In this document: piece by piece, positions 35,797-46,385 of the stretch
How the letters are laid out: each line of letters begins with the position of its first letter
Numbering within the stretch: the stretch's first letter is position 1
Source of the DNA: a bacterium UBP4_UBA6127
Lineage (GTDB): Bacteria; UBP4; UBA4092
Assembly (NCBI GenBank): GCA_002428325.1
Contig: DIVR01000006.1
Span: forward strand, 7,542-71,541
Direction of reading: 5' to 3'
Length of the DNA stretch: 64,000 bases
Notes under the pieces: model-generated
The model's database searches: none
Told to the model about the DNA's origin: nothing
Seen by the model: the letters and a program-made list of their open reading frames with translations, nothing else
Program-made: the position numbers and the translations under genes

Positions 35797-37554
35797 TTAA
35801 CCTGGCAGATTTCCAGCCTTTTTAATTTGGAATTGAGAGGACTCCTTGCCGGGGATACCATATTCTCCCCAAATTCCGTAATTGGAACGAGACCTGACCC
35901 GCCAATACCATTTTCCCGAAGGAAGAATACCCTCAGTCCATGTCTTATTGGTTGTAGTAGAAATCAGGTATTCTGCGAAATCCGGACGGGAAGAAATCTG
36001 GATTTCATATTGATAGGCATGAGGGACCGGCTTCCAGATAAATTGGACCTTTTTATCATAAATCAGCTTATTCTCGCTGGGAGATAACCTGATGGGAGGA
36101 ATCAGTTTCCCTTCAACAGAGGCAATAGTGCCAGATCCCTGATATATCATATAGGGATTATTTTTCATTTCCCATGCAGCCAAGGTTGAATCAATCATAT
36201 AAATCATTTTTGCATCGAATTTTTTTTCCCCGAATCTGGCCACGCTATAAAGACCCCAAGTTCCGATTCTATGGATATCAGAGTCATGGGGATAGGTGTA
36301 GCCCATGATTCTGGTTACTTCCCATCGGTTAATATCATTCAGGTCAAAAGCCAATTCTTTCGCTGAGCTGGTAAAAAAATGGATAGTGGCCATACCATAG
36401 GGAGGAGCTGCCTCATAGGTATGAATTAGTTCATAAACAGGGACCATTCCTTCGCTGGAGGACCTGGAAAAAAAGAAAGGGATATCGTCTAACTTATAAC
36501 CCAGTTGAATAGCTTTATTCATGCTGTCCTGTCCCATCAGGTACCAGACATCATAGGAACCGGAGACGATAGACCTGCTTGTCCGGTTATAGATGATATC
36601 GGGGAGATTTTTCTTAAAACAATATACTGGGTACCAGTCAGGGCCAGTAGATATATCGGTTTCCCCATAATTATCAATAAATCCTTTCCAAGGGGCAGCC
36701 GGATGAGTCGTCAGCTGTTGCGGATTTGAAGGCTTCTGTTCCTGGCTCAGTAGGGAACTGTATCGACTGGGAATGGTAACTCTTCCTTGGGTATTTATCG
36801 CTTCTACGGTCCCCTGAGAACAATCCACCTGTGTTTTCATATCTTCTCTGACTCGGATAATAAACTCAGTCCCATGGACAAGGACATCACCGGCTGGAGT
36901 AGAAAACTTATACTGATTGGGGAGCTGGGCAACCTCCACATAGATTTGACCTTTAGTCACTTTTAAAACTGTTTTTTTCTCTGGTAAGAATTGGACCTGG
37001 GTATCTTTATCCAACCATACCTTGATTTTGTTGCCTACCTCAACTTGGGCAAAAGAGGCTGTATCCGTCTGAAGAAATCCCCCCTGGGTTAATTCAAAAA
37101 CAGTGAATACCGGAGTGGGTATCCTGGTAATATCCTGTTTATAAGAGATTCCCTCCCCAATAAAACGGGCAATTTTGATGGGAGCCAGGTTGAGCCTGCC
37201 TCCATTGAAACACAGGGTCCAAATAAGAAGTATCATGACAGACATTATCATTGCCGCCGCGGAAAAGGAGAGAACTCTTCGATTGAGAAAAGGTTTCAGC
37301 CCTTTTCTTTCAACTCTTAACGTTTCTAGAGGGGATGATAGAACCTGTTTTTTAATCAATTCAGGTTTGTTTGCGGGATATTGATATTTGGAAAAAGCTT
37401 GAAGTATTGAAGATTCAAACTGATGTTGCTGGTCAAAATAAGATTTACACTGGTGACAGTTCTCCAGATGGTTCAAGAGAACCTCATATTGTTTGCCAGA
37501 TAAGGAACCATTCAGGTGTTTATCTGTTAATCTTTTGTAAAACCAGTGAATCAC
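35797..37554 (-). CDS. zinc-finger/FecR anti-sigma factor with large periplasmic sensor
   Basis: A 585-residue single-pass protein. A cytoplasmic anti-sigma zinc finger (H29-x3-C33-x2-C36) is followed by a membrane helix at about 95-115. A FecR domain (about 150-265, with GDVLVHGTEFIIRVRED) comes next. A unique central region of about 230 residues follows, and a C-terminal fibronectin-III-like segment (YEIQISSRPDFAEYL, GKWYWRVRSRS). Its start overlaps the ECF sigma gene by 4 bp. It probably holds the sigma factor inactive until an outer-surface signal arrives. The large sensor is unusual, since simple FecR anti-sigmas end soon after the FecR domain. Confidence 0.85.
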   Translation of the reverse strand: MIHWFYKRLTDKHLNGSLSGKQYEVLLNHLENCHQCKSYFDQQHQFESSILQAFSKYQYPANKPELIKKQVLSSPLETLRVERKGLKPFLNRRVLSFSAAAMIMSVMILLIWTLCFNGGRLNLAPIKIARFIGEGISYKQDITRIPTPVFTVFELTQGGFLQTDTASFAQVEVGNKIKVWLDKDTQVQFLPEKKTVLKVTKGQIYVEVAQLPNQYKFSTPAGDVLVHGTEFIIRVREDMKTQVDCSQGTVEAINTQGRVTIPSRYSSLLSQEQKPSNPQQLTTHPAAPWKGFIDNYGETDISTGPDWYPVYCFKKNLPDIIYNRTSRSIVSGSYDVWYLMGQDSMNKAIQLGYKLDDIPFFFSRSSSEGMVPVYELIHTYEAAPPYGMATIHFFTSSAKELAFDLNDINRWEVTRIMGYTYPHDSDIHRIGTWGLYSVARFGEKKFDAKMIYMIDSTLAAWEMKNNPYMIYQGSGTIASVEGKLIPPIRLSPSENKLIYDKKVQFIWKPVPHAYQYEIQISSRPDFAEYLISTTTNKTWTEGILPSGKWYWRVRSRSNYGIWGEYGIPGKESSQFQIKKAGNLPG

Positions 37555-38129
37555 AGAAATTCCTTTTCGTTTAAAATCGTTTGCAGCATATGCCGGACCC
37601 GGCGTAACCGGATATCCGCAGTAAATCTGGTAATATCCAGTAAAGCGGCTATTTCCAGGTAATCCAATCCTTGAACGTAATGAAGGGAAGCTACCTTCCG
37701 GTATTTATTCGGCAGTCGTTGGATGGCTTTTTGAACCCTTTCAATTTCCAAATGATTATTGATTTGGGTATGGGGGTCCGGTCCCAGAGAAGACTTTTCA
37801 ACATAATACTTCTGCAAATCTGTCAAGTCGGTCATAGTTATTTCATTGATTTTGTCAGGATTATTCTTTTTACAGGCCCAGGCTTTTCTGGTAATAATAA
37901 CCCGGCTCCATGCCAGAAATTTACCCGGCTCTTTCAGTTGGTATAAATTATGATAGATATCCAGCCAGGCTTCTTGAACTACATCCTCAGCCAGATTCTT
38001 ATCCGGGAGATGGGAATAGGCTATACACATAAATGCCCCATAATATTGATCCACCAGGAGGTTGAAGGCTTCCCTGTCTCCTTCCATGGCCTTGATGACC
38101 AGGGTTATGTTACTTTCATATCTCTTCAT
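37551..38129 (-). CDS. ECF RNA polymerase sigma factor
   Basis: A 192-residue sigma-70 family protein with region 2 (EAFNLLVDQYYGAFMCIAYSHLPDKNLAEDVVQEAWLDIYHNL) and region 4 (RLPNKYRKVASLHYVQGLDYLEIAALLDI). The size and lack of regions 1 and 3 make it an ECF type. It is cotranscribed with its FecR-type anti-sigma. The regulon is unknown. Because the anti-sigma senses an external signal, genes for surface proteins or transport are likely targets. Confidence 0.93.
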   Translation of the reverse strand: MKRYESNITLVIKAMEGDREAFNLLVDQYYGAFMCIAYSHLPDKNLAEDVVQEAWLDIYHNLYQLKEPGKFLAWSRVIITRKAWACKKNNPDKINEITMTDLTDLQKYYVEKSSLGPDPHTQINNHLEIERVQKAIQRLPNKYRKVASLHYVQGLDYLEIAALLDITRFTADIRLRRVRHMLQTILNEKEFL

Positions 38130-38341
38130 TTATAGATGTGATAGAAAAATAGGATATATCGACAAAATATTCAAAAATAGCCTCAATCTGGGGTGATTGA
38201 CTCTTCTGAGAGGGCTAGCTAAGAAATTAACATAATACGAATGAGGCATCCTGTCAACAGTGAGCAGGTGGGTTTTAGATAGACGCTGCAATAAGTGTTG
38301 TCGAGAATTATAAATAAATCTCCTAAAGAAGCGATTGTCCT

Positions 38342-40501
38342 GTGAGAATTAACGGGCAGGGAACCAACCTTCTGTTTCCAGGGTTATTATTAAATAAAGC
38401 TTTAGAAAGAGAGCCTGTTAATTTGAATCATCTCAAGGATGCGAAAAGCGCCTACCTTCAAATGGCGATCCACCAACCTGTCCAATGGTACCCTTGGTGT
38501 GAAGAGGCTTTCAACCAAGCCCGGATACAGGAAAAGCCTGTGTTATTGGATGTTGGAGCTTCTTGGTGCCACTGGTGCCATGTGATGGATAGAGAATCTT
38601 ATGAGAATCCCGAGATTGCCAGCCTGATAAACCAATTATTTATCGCCATTAAGGTAGACAGGGATGAACGGCCTGATATTGACAGCCGTTATCAGCAAGT
38701 AGTCAGTCACCTTACCGGGAACGGAGGATGGCCATTAACAGGATTCCTGACTTCAGAAGGAAATTTATTTTATGGGGGAACCTATTTTCCTCCAGAAACC
38801 CGATATGGAAGGCCTGGATTCCCTGAATTATTAAAACAGGTGGCTTTTGAATATCGACATAACCGGGATAAGATTTTACAGCAGTCTCTTAAAATCAAGG
38901 AACTCCTGAGGGTTCAAATACCTGAAACAGGGGAGGATTCAGTCCCGCCTGCTCTTCTCCTTGGAAAAATCATTAAATCCATTAAACAAGCCTTTGACGA
39001 TAAAAATGGGGGAATAGGCAGGGCTCCAAAATTTTTCCATCCCAGCGCAATTTTGTTTGCTCTCAATCAATATCAACAGACTCATGACCCGGAATTAGAA
39101 TCTTATATCAGATCAACTCTCACCCGAATGGCCCTGGGAGGAGTATTTGACCATTTGGAGGGAGGTTTCCATCGTTACTCAGTCGATGAGAGATGGACAG
39201 TCCCCCATTTTGAGAAAATGGTTGTGGACAATTCAGAACTATTGATATGCTACAGCCGGGCTGCCGTAATTTTCAAGGATCCTCTCTTTGAAAGAACCAG
39301 CCGATTAATCAAAAAATATCTTGTTGAGAGTCTTCATGATTCTTCCACAGGTTGTTTCTATTCCTCTCAAAATGCGGATATTTCATTAGAGGATGATGGA
39401 AGTTATTACACCTGGACCCTGGAAGAACTCCATCAAGTTTTGGAACCCGGAGAAGTTAGGGTCCTGACCCAATGGTTTGACCTTTCATCTCAATCCCTGG
39501 TACAAGGGGCGGAAGGAAGGCATGTATTGGTGGTAAGTGAGCCGGGTATTCAATGGGTTCAAAGTGAATCTACTAATACCTTTTTTCTGGATAGGCTTCC
39601 CTTGAAGGATATTCTTCAAAAATTATCATTATCACGGAAGAAGAGACAGCTACCTTCGGTTGATGAGTCCCTTTATGTGAATTTGAATGGAATGGTGATT
39701 CGCGCCTTGATTGTATATGGGATGTCTTGGAGTGATAAAAACAGTTTGGCTATTGCCGGCAATGCGTTGGATACGATTATAGAAAATGCGTGGGATCCCC
39801 AGAAAGGATGGCCGCATCGAATTACTCTGGATACCTCTCCTGAAAATATGTTGAGATTTCTGGATGACCAGGTTCAGATGTTGCTGGCCTTACTGGCTGG
39901 ATATGAAGTGTCAGGCAATATCTCTTACCTTAAGTCAGCGCAGGCCACAGCCGATATCATTATCAGGGATTATTATTTAAATGGGGATAAGGGAGGAACT
40001 GATGTGCCGATGGAAAATTCCAGGGAAGGGTATCTTTTGGTAAGCCATATCAGTTTACTGGATACTCCCTCCAGTTCTTCTGCGGGATTGTGTATTCAGG
40101 CCCTTATACAATTGGGAGATATTACTGGAAACTCAGTGTACCGGAATTATGCCAGAGAATTATTGAATTGTTATCTGCCCAGGGTCGCGAATGCCGGACT
40201 GTTTGCTTCCGCTATGGGAATTGCTGCCGATAGATATTTAGCACCCCTTACTAAACTAACCCTTGTAGGCCGTTCAGAGGAGCCTGTCTTCAGGCTTTTT
40301 ATGGATAAAGCCATATCTTCTCCCTATCCATTCCTCCTTCTGGAATACATTCACCCTGACCGGACAGATTTGTCTCTTATGTCCCCTTCCGGAAAGAGCC
40401 TCCTGGAACTCTATAACCGGAACCAGAGACCCCTGGCTCAGTTCTGCCGGGAGAGTCGCTGCCAACCGCCTGTCGATACCCCTGAAGGGTTGGTTCTGTA
40501 A
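38342..40501 (+). CDS. thioredoxin-domain protein of the YyaL/DUF255 family
   Basis: A 719-residue cytoplasmic protein with an N-terminal thioredoxin-like domain bearing GASWCHWCHVM and a C-terminal helical (alpha/alpha)6-like barrel. The segment RDERPDIDSRYQ and the motif GGWPLTGFLT are typical of this family (SPATA20/YyaL), whose reaction is not firmly known. The start is a GTG at 38342 without a clear ribosome binding site; an in-frame TTG about 27 codons later is an alternative, nearer the family's usual N-terminus. It is divergent from the sigma factor gene. Confidence 0.85.
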   Translation: MRINGQGTNLLFPGLLLNKALEREPVNLNHLKDAKSAYLQMAIHQPVQWYPWCEEAFNQARIQEKPVLLDVGASWCHWCHVMDRESYENPEIASLINQLFIAIKVDRDERPDIDSRYQQVVSHLTGNGGWPLTGFLTSEGNLFYGGTYFPPETRYGRPGFPELLKQVAFEYRHNRDKILQQSLKIKELLRVQIPETGEDSVPPALLLGKIIKSIKQAFDDKNGGIGRAPKFFHPSAILFALNQYQQTHDPELESYIRSTLTRMALGGVFDHLEGGFHRYSVDERWTVPHFEKMVVDNSELLICYSRAAVIFKDPLFERTSRLIKKYLVESLHDSSTGCFYSSQNADISLEDDGSYYTWTLEELHQVLEPGEVRVLTQWFDLSSQSLVQGAEGRHVLVVSEPGIQWVQSESTNTFFLDRLPLKDILQKLSLSRKKRQLPSVDESLYVNLNGMVIRALIVYGMSWSDKNSLAIAGNALDTIIENAWDPQKGWPHRITLDTSPENMLRFLDDQVQMLLALLAGYEVSGNISYLKSAQATADIIIRDYYLNGDKGGTDVPMENSREGYLLVSHISLLDTPSSSSAGLCIQALIQLGDITGNSVYRNYARELLNCYLPRVANAGLFASAMGIAADRYLAPLTKLTLVGRSEEPVFRLFMDKAISSPYPFLLLEYIHPDRTDLSLMSPSGKSLLELYNRNQRPLAQFCRESRCQPPVDTPEGLVL

Positions 40502-40624
40502 AGATTTATGATTCCTGCTTGAGATAGCGGACTGATACCCCTATAATCTAGAAAATCTGATTATCAACAAAAATATTCATAGGGGAGTCCGGTTCTTTAT
40601 TGAATACCGGAGTTGTGGGAATAT

Positions 40625-43600
40625 ATGGACTCAGAAAAGCAGGATTTATCTAAGAATAATTACCTAAATAAACTGGTTAAAGAACTGCTCCTGATATTAC
40701 TCTTTACCATCTCGGGTGTGATTTTGTTATTCATACTGCGGGCATGGAATATTACTCATTCTTTATTTGGCTCATTAATTCCCCATATTTTAATTTACAT
40801 AGGTTTTATTGGGATCGGATTGGTTTTATATGGAATAAAAAGACACCACGAGTATATTAAGCATAATCATGAATGGAAACGCCTAGAGAGTGGACTCAGG
40901 CAGTCAGAAGAATCTTATCGAACGACATTGGATGCGCTAGATGTCCCCATGCATGTGGTGGACAGTCATTTAAATATTATCCTGGTGAATAAAGCCTTCC
41001 TGAACTGGGTACGACATTACGGCCAGTCAGATGATATCCTCGGAAAGAATCTCAAGGACATTTATGGATTTTTATCTCCCATTACCTGGGCTGAATATAA
41101 CACGGTGATGGATAAGGGGAAAATCTACCAGACGGAAGAAAAAGTTGTATTAAATGGACAGGAAATCCTGACCGAAACAAAAAAAATCCCGGTGATTGAG
41201 GATAATAAAGTCCAAAGGATTATTACGATAATCCACGATGTCACCTTTCGAAAACGTATGGAGAACGAAAGAGAATCCTATCAACGGCTTTCCATTAGCC
41301 TTGCTTTGATTCATTCCATCCGTGAACTGTCAATTCTGTTATCCCGAGAAGCCAAGTTTATGTTTAATTATGATTCATATTACTTTGACTTATATGATGC
41401 AGATAAAAAATATTTAAAAAATATATATGCAGAAGATACTCCCTCAGATGGCATGAATACCCGGGAAGTTCCTGTGGAGGATAGTTATGACGAGAATGAT
41501 TCAGTCTTGAATTTGATTTCCGGCAAAGCCAAACTGACTAATCGAAATGAAGAAATCAATCTAGAACAACTGCAACTGCGGCCTTTTGGGTTTGCGGAAC
41601 GGCGTTCCCGCTCAATTATGGTGGCTCCTTTGAGGTCTGACAGCAAGATAGCGGCGGTGGTCTCTGTTCAAAGCTACCATGTCAATCAATATATGCAAGA
41701 GGACCTGGAGGTTTTTCAAACGCTGATCAATCAATGTGAAGCTGCGTTTAACCGGATCCTGGCGGAAGAAGAGTTGAGGAAAACCAATCTTAACCTTGAA
41801 CATAAAATCCATGAAAGAACGGCGGCTCTGTCAAAATCCAACAGTATGCTGGTGCGGGAAATATCGGAACGAAAAGAAATAGAATCCATTCTCAAAGAAA
41901 ATCAGAGGAAATTATATACCCTGTTGGAAAACCTGCCCGGGGTTGCTTACCGTTGCCGTTATGACAGCCATTGGACCATGGAATATATCAGTGAAAATTG
42001 TCTGGAATTGCTGGGCTATCGGCCCTCAGATATCCTTTTTAATCACCGGGTAGAATTTAATGAATTAATCCATCCTGAAGACCGGGAAAATGTTCATAAT
42101 ACGATTAATAAAGCGGTTGAAAATGATGTTCCTTTTGAGATTGTATATCGAATCAGGACTGTTTTTGGGGATATTAAATGGGTTTTTGAAAAGGGAGTCG
42201 GGGTCAGGGCGGAAGACGGGGTCATCCAGGCCGTTGAAGGTTTCATCCAGGATATCACTCAGGAGCATCTGGATAATGCCCAAATGAAGGCCTCCGGTGA
42301 ACGATATCGAAAGATGGTTGAGTCTGTCACTGACTGGTTCTGGGAAATCAATCCTGAAGGACGTTATACCTATGTCAGTCCTCGGATACAGAATATCCTG
42401 GGGTACAGTCCTGATGAAGTATTGGGAAAGACTCCTTTCGATTTGATGAGTGAAGAAGAGGCCTGCCGAATATCTCCGATTTTTAAGCAATATGAAAATG
42501 AAAAAAAAGAATTCCACTTACTGGTTAATAAAGCCATCCATAAAGAGGGATATCAGGTTGTTCTGGAAACCAATGGAACTCCAATTTATGACGATGAGGG
42601 AAACTATGCCGGATATCGGGGGATGGACAGGGATATAACCCAGAAGACCAAAGATGAAAAAATAGGTCGGCAAAGAGATTATCAGATCATGAAACAGCAT
42701 AAGGCTCTTCTGGAATTGGCTAATGAAAATGATTCCACTGAACAGTCTCTGACTGATTCTCTGGAAAGGATATGTCAGATTGTCAGTAAATCGATGGATG
42801 CTGACAGGGTCAGTATCTGGCTTCAAAGCGTAGAAGGTGATTCTCCCCGACTCAAGGCCGAATATGATTTAAAAGAAAACCAATATCCACCGGCTTTGCA
42901 TGTGATACAGGATGAACATTTCAATCAATTATGGAAGCATATATTAGCCAAGGGGACTTTTTTCTATGATAACCTTTCCACCCTGACAGATTTTCAGGAG
43001 GAATGGTTGACTTATCTTACCGACCATTGTTTATTATCGGGGGGATTTGTTCCGGTTCAGTTAGCAGGGAAAATAACGGGAGTATTGTGCTGTTTCTACC
43101 GGAATGCCGGACGGAAATGGGAACCCTTCGAGATTGAATTCCTGGAAACAGTGGCTTACCACATCCTCTCCCAAGAACAGCAATGGAAAAAAAAGAAAGA
43201 TGCTGAGACTCTGAAATTATTGTCTGAAGAACTGGCTCAGCAGTTAAGGTTGTTTGATGAAGTACTGGAAGGAAGCCCGGATCCTGTTGCCCTTTTTGAT
43301 ACCGAAGGCCGAATCCTTTATGCCAATAGGAATGCCGCCGAGCAAATCGGAGCTAAACCTGAAGCCTTAATGGGGAAGACTTTTCTGGAATTGGGATTTC
43401 CAAAAGAATATGATGATGAGTTACTGGAACAAATTCGAACCTCCATTAAGACCATGCGGTTTCTTCGGGATGAGTCTTTGATACATACACAAGATGGCGA
43501 CAAATGGTTTGAATATATCCTGAAACCCTTACATTCTCTCGATGGAACCATTAAGACTGTCTTGCTGACCGCCCGGGATATAACGGTCCGGGTTAAATAT

Positions 43601-45130
43601 GAGGAAGACCTTAAGCATATCAATGAAGACAGGAAGGAACTCGAATCTATCATTAACCGAAGTTCTATCTTGTTTTTTTCCTGGAAACCTGAAGTTGATT
43701 TGCCTGTCGAATATGTATCAGAAAATATTAAACAGTATAAATATACTCCCGATGATTTTTATCAGGGCAGACAATCCTTCTTTAATATCATTCATCCTGA
43801 TGACCGTTCTAAATTAAGAGAATGTATAAGTAAATTGAACCATACGGGTATCTATTCCATTCGGGAGCAATTTCGTCTCATCACGTCATACAAGGCAGAG
43901 CGATGGGTGGATGGGTTGATTTGGGTTCGATATGATACCGAAAACCAATCCGCCCAATATCAAGGTATCCTGGAAGATATCACGGATAAAAAAGAGGCCC
44001 AGGATGCCCTAAAGATAAGTGAGGAAAAATACCGGGCGTTGGCAGAATCGGCGCAAGATTATATCTTTATCATTAATTCAGAAAGCCAGATTGTTTATGC
44101 CAATGAATATACCTCTCGGCAGGTGGGTATTCCTGTGGGAGAATTGCCGGGTAAGAATATATTTACTATCTTAGAACCGGGTTTACATAATAAAGTCGAG
44201 AGAAGTTTTCAAGAACTTCTGAAAAACAAGACACCCACCAGTATCAGTGACCGATTTATTATCAACGGAAAGGAGATCTTCCTGGAATCTGTCATTACTC
44301 CCTTGTTGGATGGTGAAGATAATGTCCGTTCTCTTTTGGTTATCAGCCGGGATATCACCCAACGTAAATTGGCGGAAAGAAAAATTGAAGCCTTGAACCA
44401 GGAGTTGGAAGGCCGCTTGAAAGAATTGCATGATGCTAATAATGACCTGGAATCCTTTAATTCCATGGTGACCCACGATTTACGGGGCAAGTTGAGCATA
44501 ATATCAGGGTATTTCAGTTTACATAAAGGCCATCTTGGGGATAACCTGGATCTGATTACGGATCATCATTTGGAAGTCATAAACCGTAATATTGTCCGTA
44601 TGGATGAGATGATAAATGATCTGTTAGCTTTATCCAGATTTAATAAAAAAGATATGACATTACAGGAAGTGGATATGGGAAAGCTGGTAAATACATTGAT
44701 TACGGAGCAGGCTGAAACCCTCAGTAATCGAAAAATCCAGTTTATCCAAAATGATATGCCTCCAGCTTTTGGGGATGAATCCTTAATCAGTGAACTCCTG
44801 ATGAATTTGATATCCAATGCAATTAAATATACACGGGTCAGAGAAACCGCTGTCATTGAGACCGGGGGATGGGAAGGTAATAACCAGTCTGTTTATTATA
44901 TTAAGGATAATGGAATTGGTTTTGATATGAAATATGCTGACCAATTATTCAATGTGTTTCAGCGATTGCATAAAGAATCAGAATATGAAGGGACAGGTGT
45001 GGGGTTGACCATCGTACTGAAAATACTGAATCGGCATGGGGGAAGTATCTGGTTTGAAGCCCAGCCCGACCAAGGAGCGACTTTCTTTTTCACTCTTCCT
45101 GCCCGGAGTAAACCAGAGCCGATTATATAG
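40625..45130 (+). CDS. multi-PAS/GAF membrane sensor histidine kinase
   Basis: A 1,501-residue hybrid sensor. Two N-terminal helices (about 20-45 and 55-80) are followed by PAS (88-205), GAF (215-380), PAS (425-545), PAS (555-675), GAF (690-860) and three further PAS domains (870-1245). A coiled coil follows, then a HisKA box with VTHDLRGKLSIISGY and an HATPase domain with LMNLISNAIKYTR, DNGIGFD and GTGVGLTIV. Domain limits are approximate. No receiver domain or response regulator is adjacent, so it is an orphan kinase. The start ATG 40625 is preferred over an in-frame TTG at 40613. Confidence 0.93.
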   Translation: MDSEKQDLSKNNYLNKLVKELLLILLFTISGVILLFILRAWNITHSLFGSLIPHILIYIGFIGIGLVLYGIKRHHEYIKHNHEWKRLESGLRQSEESYRTTLDALDVPMHVVDSHLNIILVNKAFLNWVRHYGQSDDILGKNLKDIYGFLSPITWAEYNTVMDKGKIYQTEEKVVLNGQEILTETKKIPVIEDNKVQRIITIIHDVTFRKRMENERESYQRLSISLALIHSIRELSILLSREAKFMFNYDSYYFDLYDADKKYLKNIYAEDTPSDGMNTREVPVEDSYDENDSVLNLISGKAKLTNRNEEINLEQLQLRPFGFAERRSRSIMVAPLRSDSKIAAVVSVQSYHVNQYMQEDLEVFQTLINQCEAAFNRILAEEELRKTNLNLEHKIHERTAALSKSNSMLVREISERKEIESILKENQRKLYTLLENLPGVAYRCRYDSHWTMEYISENCLELLGYRPSDILFNHRVEFNELIHPEDRENVHNTINKAVENDVPFEIVYRIRTVFGDIKWVFEKGVGVRAEDGVIQAVEGFIQDITQEHLDNAQMKASGERYRKMVESVTDWFWEINPEGRYTYVSPRIQNILGYSPDEVLGKTPFDLMSEEEACRISPIFKQYENEKKEFHLLVNKAIHKEGYQVVLETNGTPIYDDEGNYAGYRGMDRDITQKTKDEKIGRQRDYQIMKQHKALLELANENDSTEQSLTDSLERICQIVSKSMDADRVSIWLQSVEGDSPRLKAEYDLKENQYPPALHVIQDEHFNQLWKHILAKGTFFYDNLSTLTDFQEEWLTYLTDHCLLSGGFVPVQLAGKITGVLCCFYRNAGRKWEPFEIEFLETVAYHILSQEQQWKKKKDAETLKLLSEELAQQLRLFDEVLEGSPDPVALFDTEGRILYANRNAAEQIGAKPEALMGKTFLELGFPKEYDDELLEQIRTSIKTMRFLRDESLIHTQDGDKWFEYILKPLHSLDGTIKTVLLTARDITVRVKYEEDLKHINEDRKELESIINRSSILFFSWKPEVDLPVEYVSENIKQYKYTPDDFYQGRQSFFNIIHPDDRSKLRECISKLNHTGIYSIREQFRLITSYKAERWVDGLIWVRYDTENQSAQYQGILEDITDKKEAQDALKISEEKYRALAESAQDYIFIINSESQIVYANEYTSRQVGIPVGELPGKNIFTILEPGLHNKVERSFQELLKNKTPTSISDRFIINGKEIFLESVITPLLDGEDNVRSLLVISRDITQRKLAERKIEALNQELEGRLKELHDANNDLESFNSMVTHDLRGKLSIISGYFSLHKGHLGDNLDLITDHHLEVINRNIVRMDEMINDLLALSRFNKKDMTLQEVDMGKLVNTLITEQAETLSNRKIQFIQNDMPPAFGDESLISELLMNLISNAIKYTRVRETAVIETGGWEGNNQSVYYIKDNGIGFDMKYADQLFNVFQRLHKESEYEGTGVGLTIVLKILNRHGGSIWFEAQPDQGATFFFTLPARSKPEPII

Positions 45131-45297
45131 GAAAAGCCATTTGGAAAGGGAGATCTGTAGGATAATCTGTGGAGTTTCCCCCATAAGGCAGGTGGCTTTT
45201 ATTATGGGATATCTTAACCCTCACGATATTTTATTAGCCTCCTGTTATAGGGTAATTTGAGTCAGCTTATTCAAGATTGGTAAAATAATAACTAGAA

Positions 45298-46242
45298 ATG
45301 ATGAATAGAAATATAGAGAACCCTCAAATATTGGCGTTTGTAGGCCCTACTGGTATTGGAAAGACGGCTATTGCCATGGAACTGGCCCATGAATGGCATA
45401 TTCCCATTATTTCCTGTGATTCAATGCAAATTTACCGTTATATGGATATCGGAACCGCCAAACCTACTGTAGAGGAACAGCAGGTTGTTCCCCACTTAAT
45501 GATCGATTGCGCAGACCCTGATGAGCATTATGATGCATACCGATATCGCCAGGAAACCCTGGATATTATTCAATCCCTGTCTGGAAAAGTGAAAAATCCC
45601 TTTGTGGTGGGAGGAACCGGCTTTTATTTGAAAGCTCTCCTGGAAGGGCTGTTTGAAGAAGTGAAGATACCCCTTGATTTCAGGCAAACCCTGATGGATC
45701 AATATCAAAGTTGGGATAATCTTCGTCTGCATGAACAGTTAATCAAAACTGATCCCGAAACAGCACAAAGGCTTCATCCTAATGACCGGAAACGTGTTCT
45801 AAGGGCACTGGAAGTCTATGAATTTACAGGAAACCCTCTGAGTTGGTACCACCAGCAACATAAACAGAGGCAGTCGACAGTGGAATCCTTGGTCATCGGT
45901 TTAAGGATGCCGATGCCTGAATTATATAAACAAATAGGATGTCGGGTTGAAAGGATGATGGCCCAAGGTTGGGTAGATGAAGTCATATTTTTAAGAGAAA
46001 AGGGTTATTCTCCATCTTTAAATTCCATGCAGGGACTTGGTTACAGGCAAATTAATGATTATTTGGAGGGTCGGTTGGACTATTCTCAGCTTCCTGAAAT
46101 CATTACCCAGGTTACCTGCCAGTATGCAAAAAGGCAAATGACCTGGTTCAGGGGTAATCCTCATTTGATCTGGTATGACCGGGACCATCCCCATCTGTTA
46201 TCTGAAATCAGGGAAAAGGGCCGAATTTTCTGGAAATTGTAG
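45298..46242 (+). CDS. miaA: tRNA dimethylallyltransferase
   Basis: A 314-residue enzyme that adds a dimethylallyl group to A37 of tRNAs reading UNN codons. The P-loop GPTGIGKT is at about residues 16-23, followed by SCDSMQIYRYMDIGTAKPT and GGTGFYLKALLEG. The C-terminal AKRQMTWFRGNP is the family signature. It is followed by hfq and hflX, the same order as in many proteobacteria. Confidence 0.96.
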   Translation: MMNRNIENPQILAFVGPTGIGKTAIAMELAHEWHIPIISCDSMQIYRYMDIGTAKPTVEEQQVVPHLMIDCADPDEHYDAYRYRQETLDIIQSLSGKVKNPFVVGGTGFYLKALLEGLFEEVKIPLDFRQTLMDQYQSWDNLRLHEQLIKTDPETAQRLHPNDRKRVLRALEVYEFTGNPLSWYHQQHKQRQSTVESLVIGLRMPMPELYKQIGCRVERMMAQGWVDEVIFLREKGYSPSLNSMQGLGYRQINDYLEGRLDYSQLPEIITQVTCQYAKRQMTWFRGNPHLIWYDRDHPHLLSEIREKGRIFWKL

Positions 46243-46294
46243 GAAATTAAGGTTTCCCCCCCGGCAGGATAATCTAAAAAAAACTCTAGATGAC

Positions 46295-46323
46295 TTGCCA
46301 TTAGATTGCTGATAGGATATTAT
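46295..46323 (+). promoter_or_regulatory. sigma70-like promoter for hfq
   Basis: TTGCCA (46295-46300), a 17-bp spacer and TATTAT (46318-46323) would start transcription near 46330, about 55 bases before the hfq ATG. Hfq could thus be made apart from miaA. Confidence 0.6.
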
Positions 46324-46385
46324 TCTGAAATCCCTTTTTATTGAGGGAAAGTATCTGGTTCTATCTTTTTGGAGGATTAATGGTA

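Noticed and set aside
42065..42517. 150-residue antisense frame inside the histidine kinase
   Set aside because: It overlaps conserved PAS domains and has no start signal or family.
45132..45200. AAAAGCCA/TGGCTTTT pair after the kinase gene as terminator
   Set aside because: The loop exceeds 50 bases and no tight T-tail stem forms; too weak to call.
46256..46262. C7 tract before hfq as a phase-variation switch
   Set aside because: It lies upstream of the hfq promoter and outside any reading frame, so length change has no evident effect.
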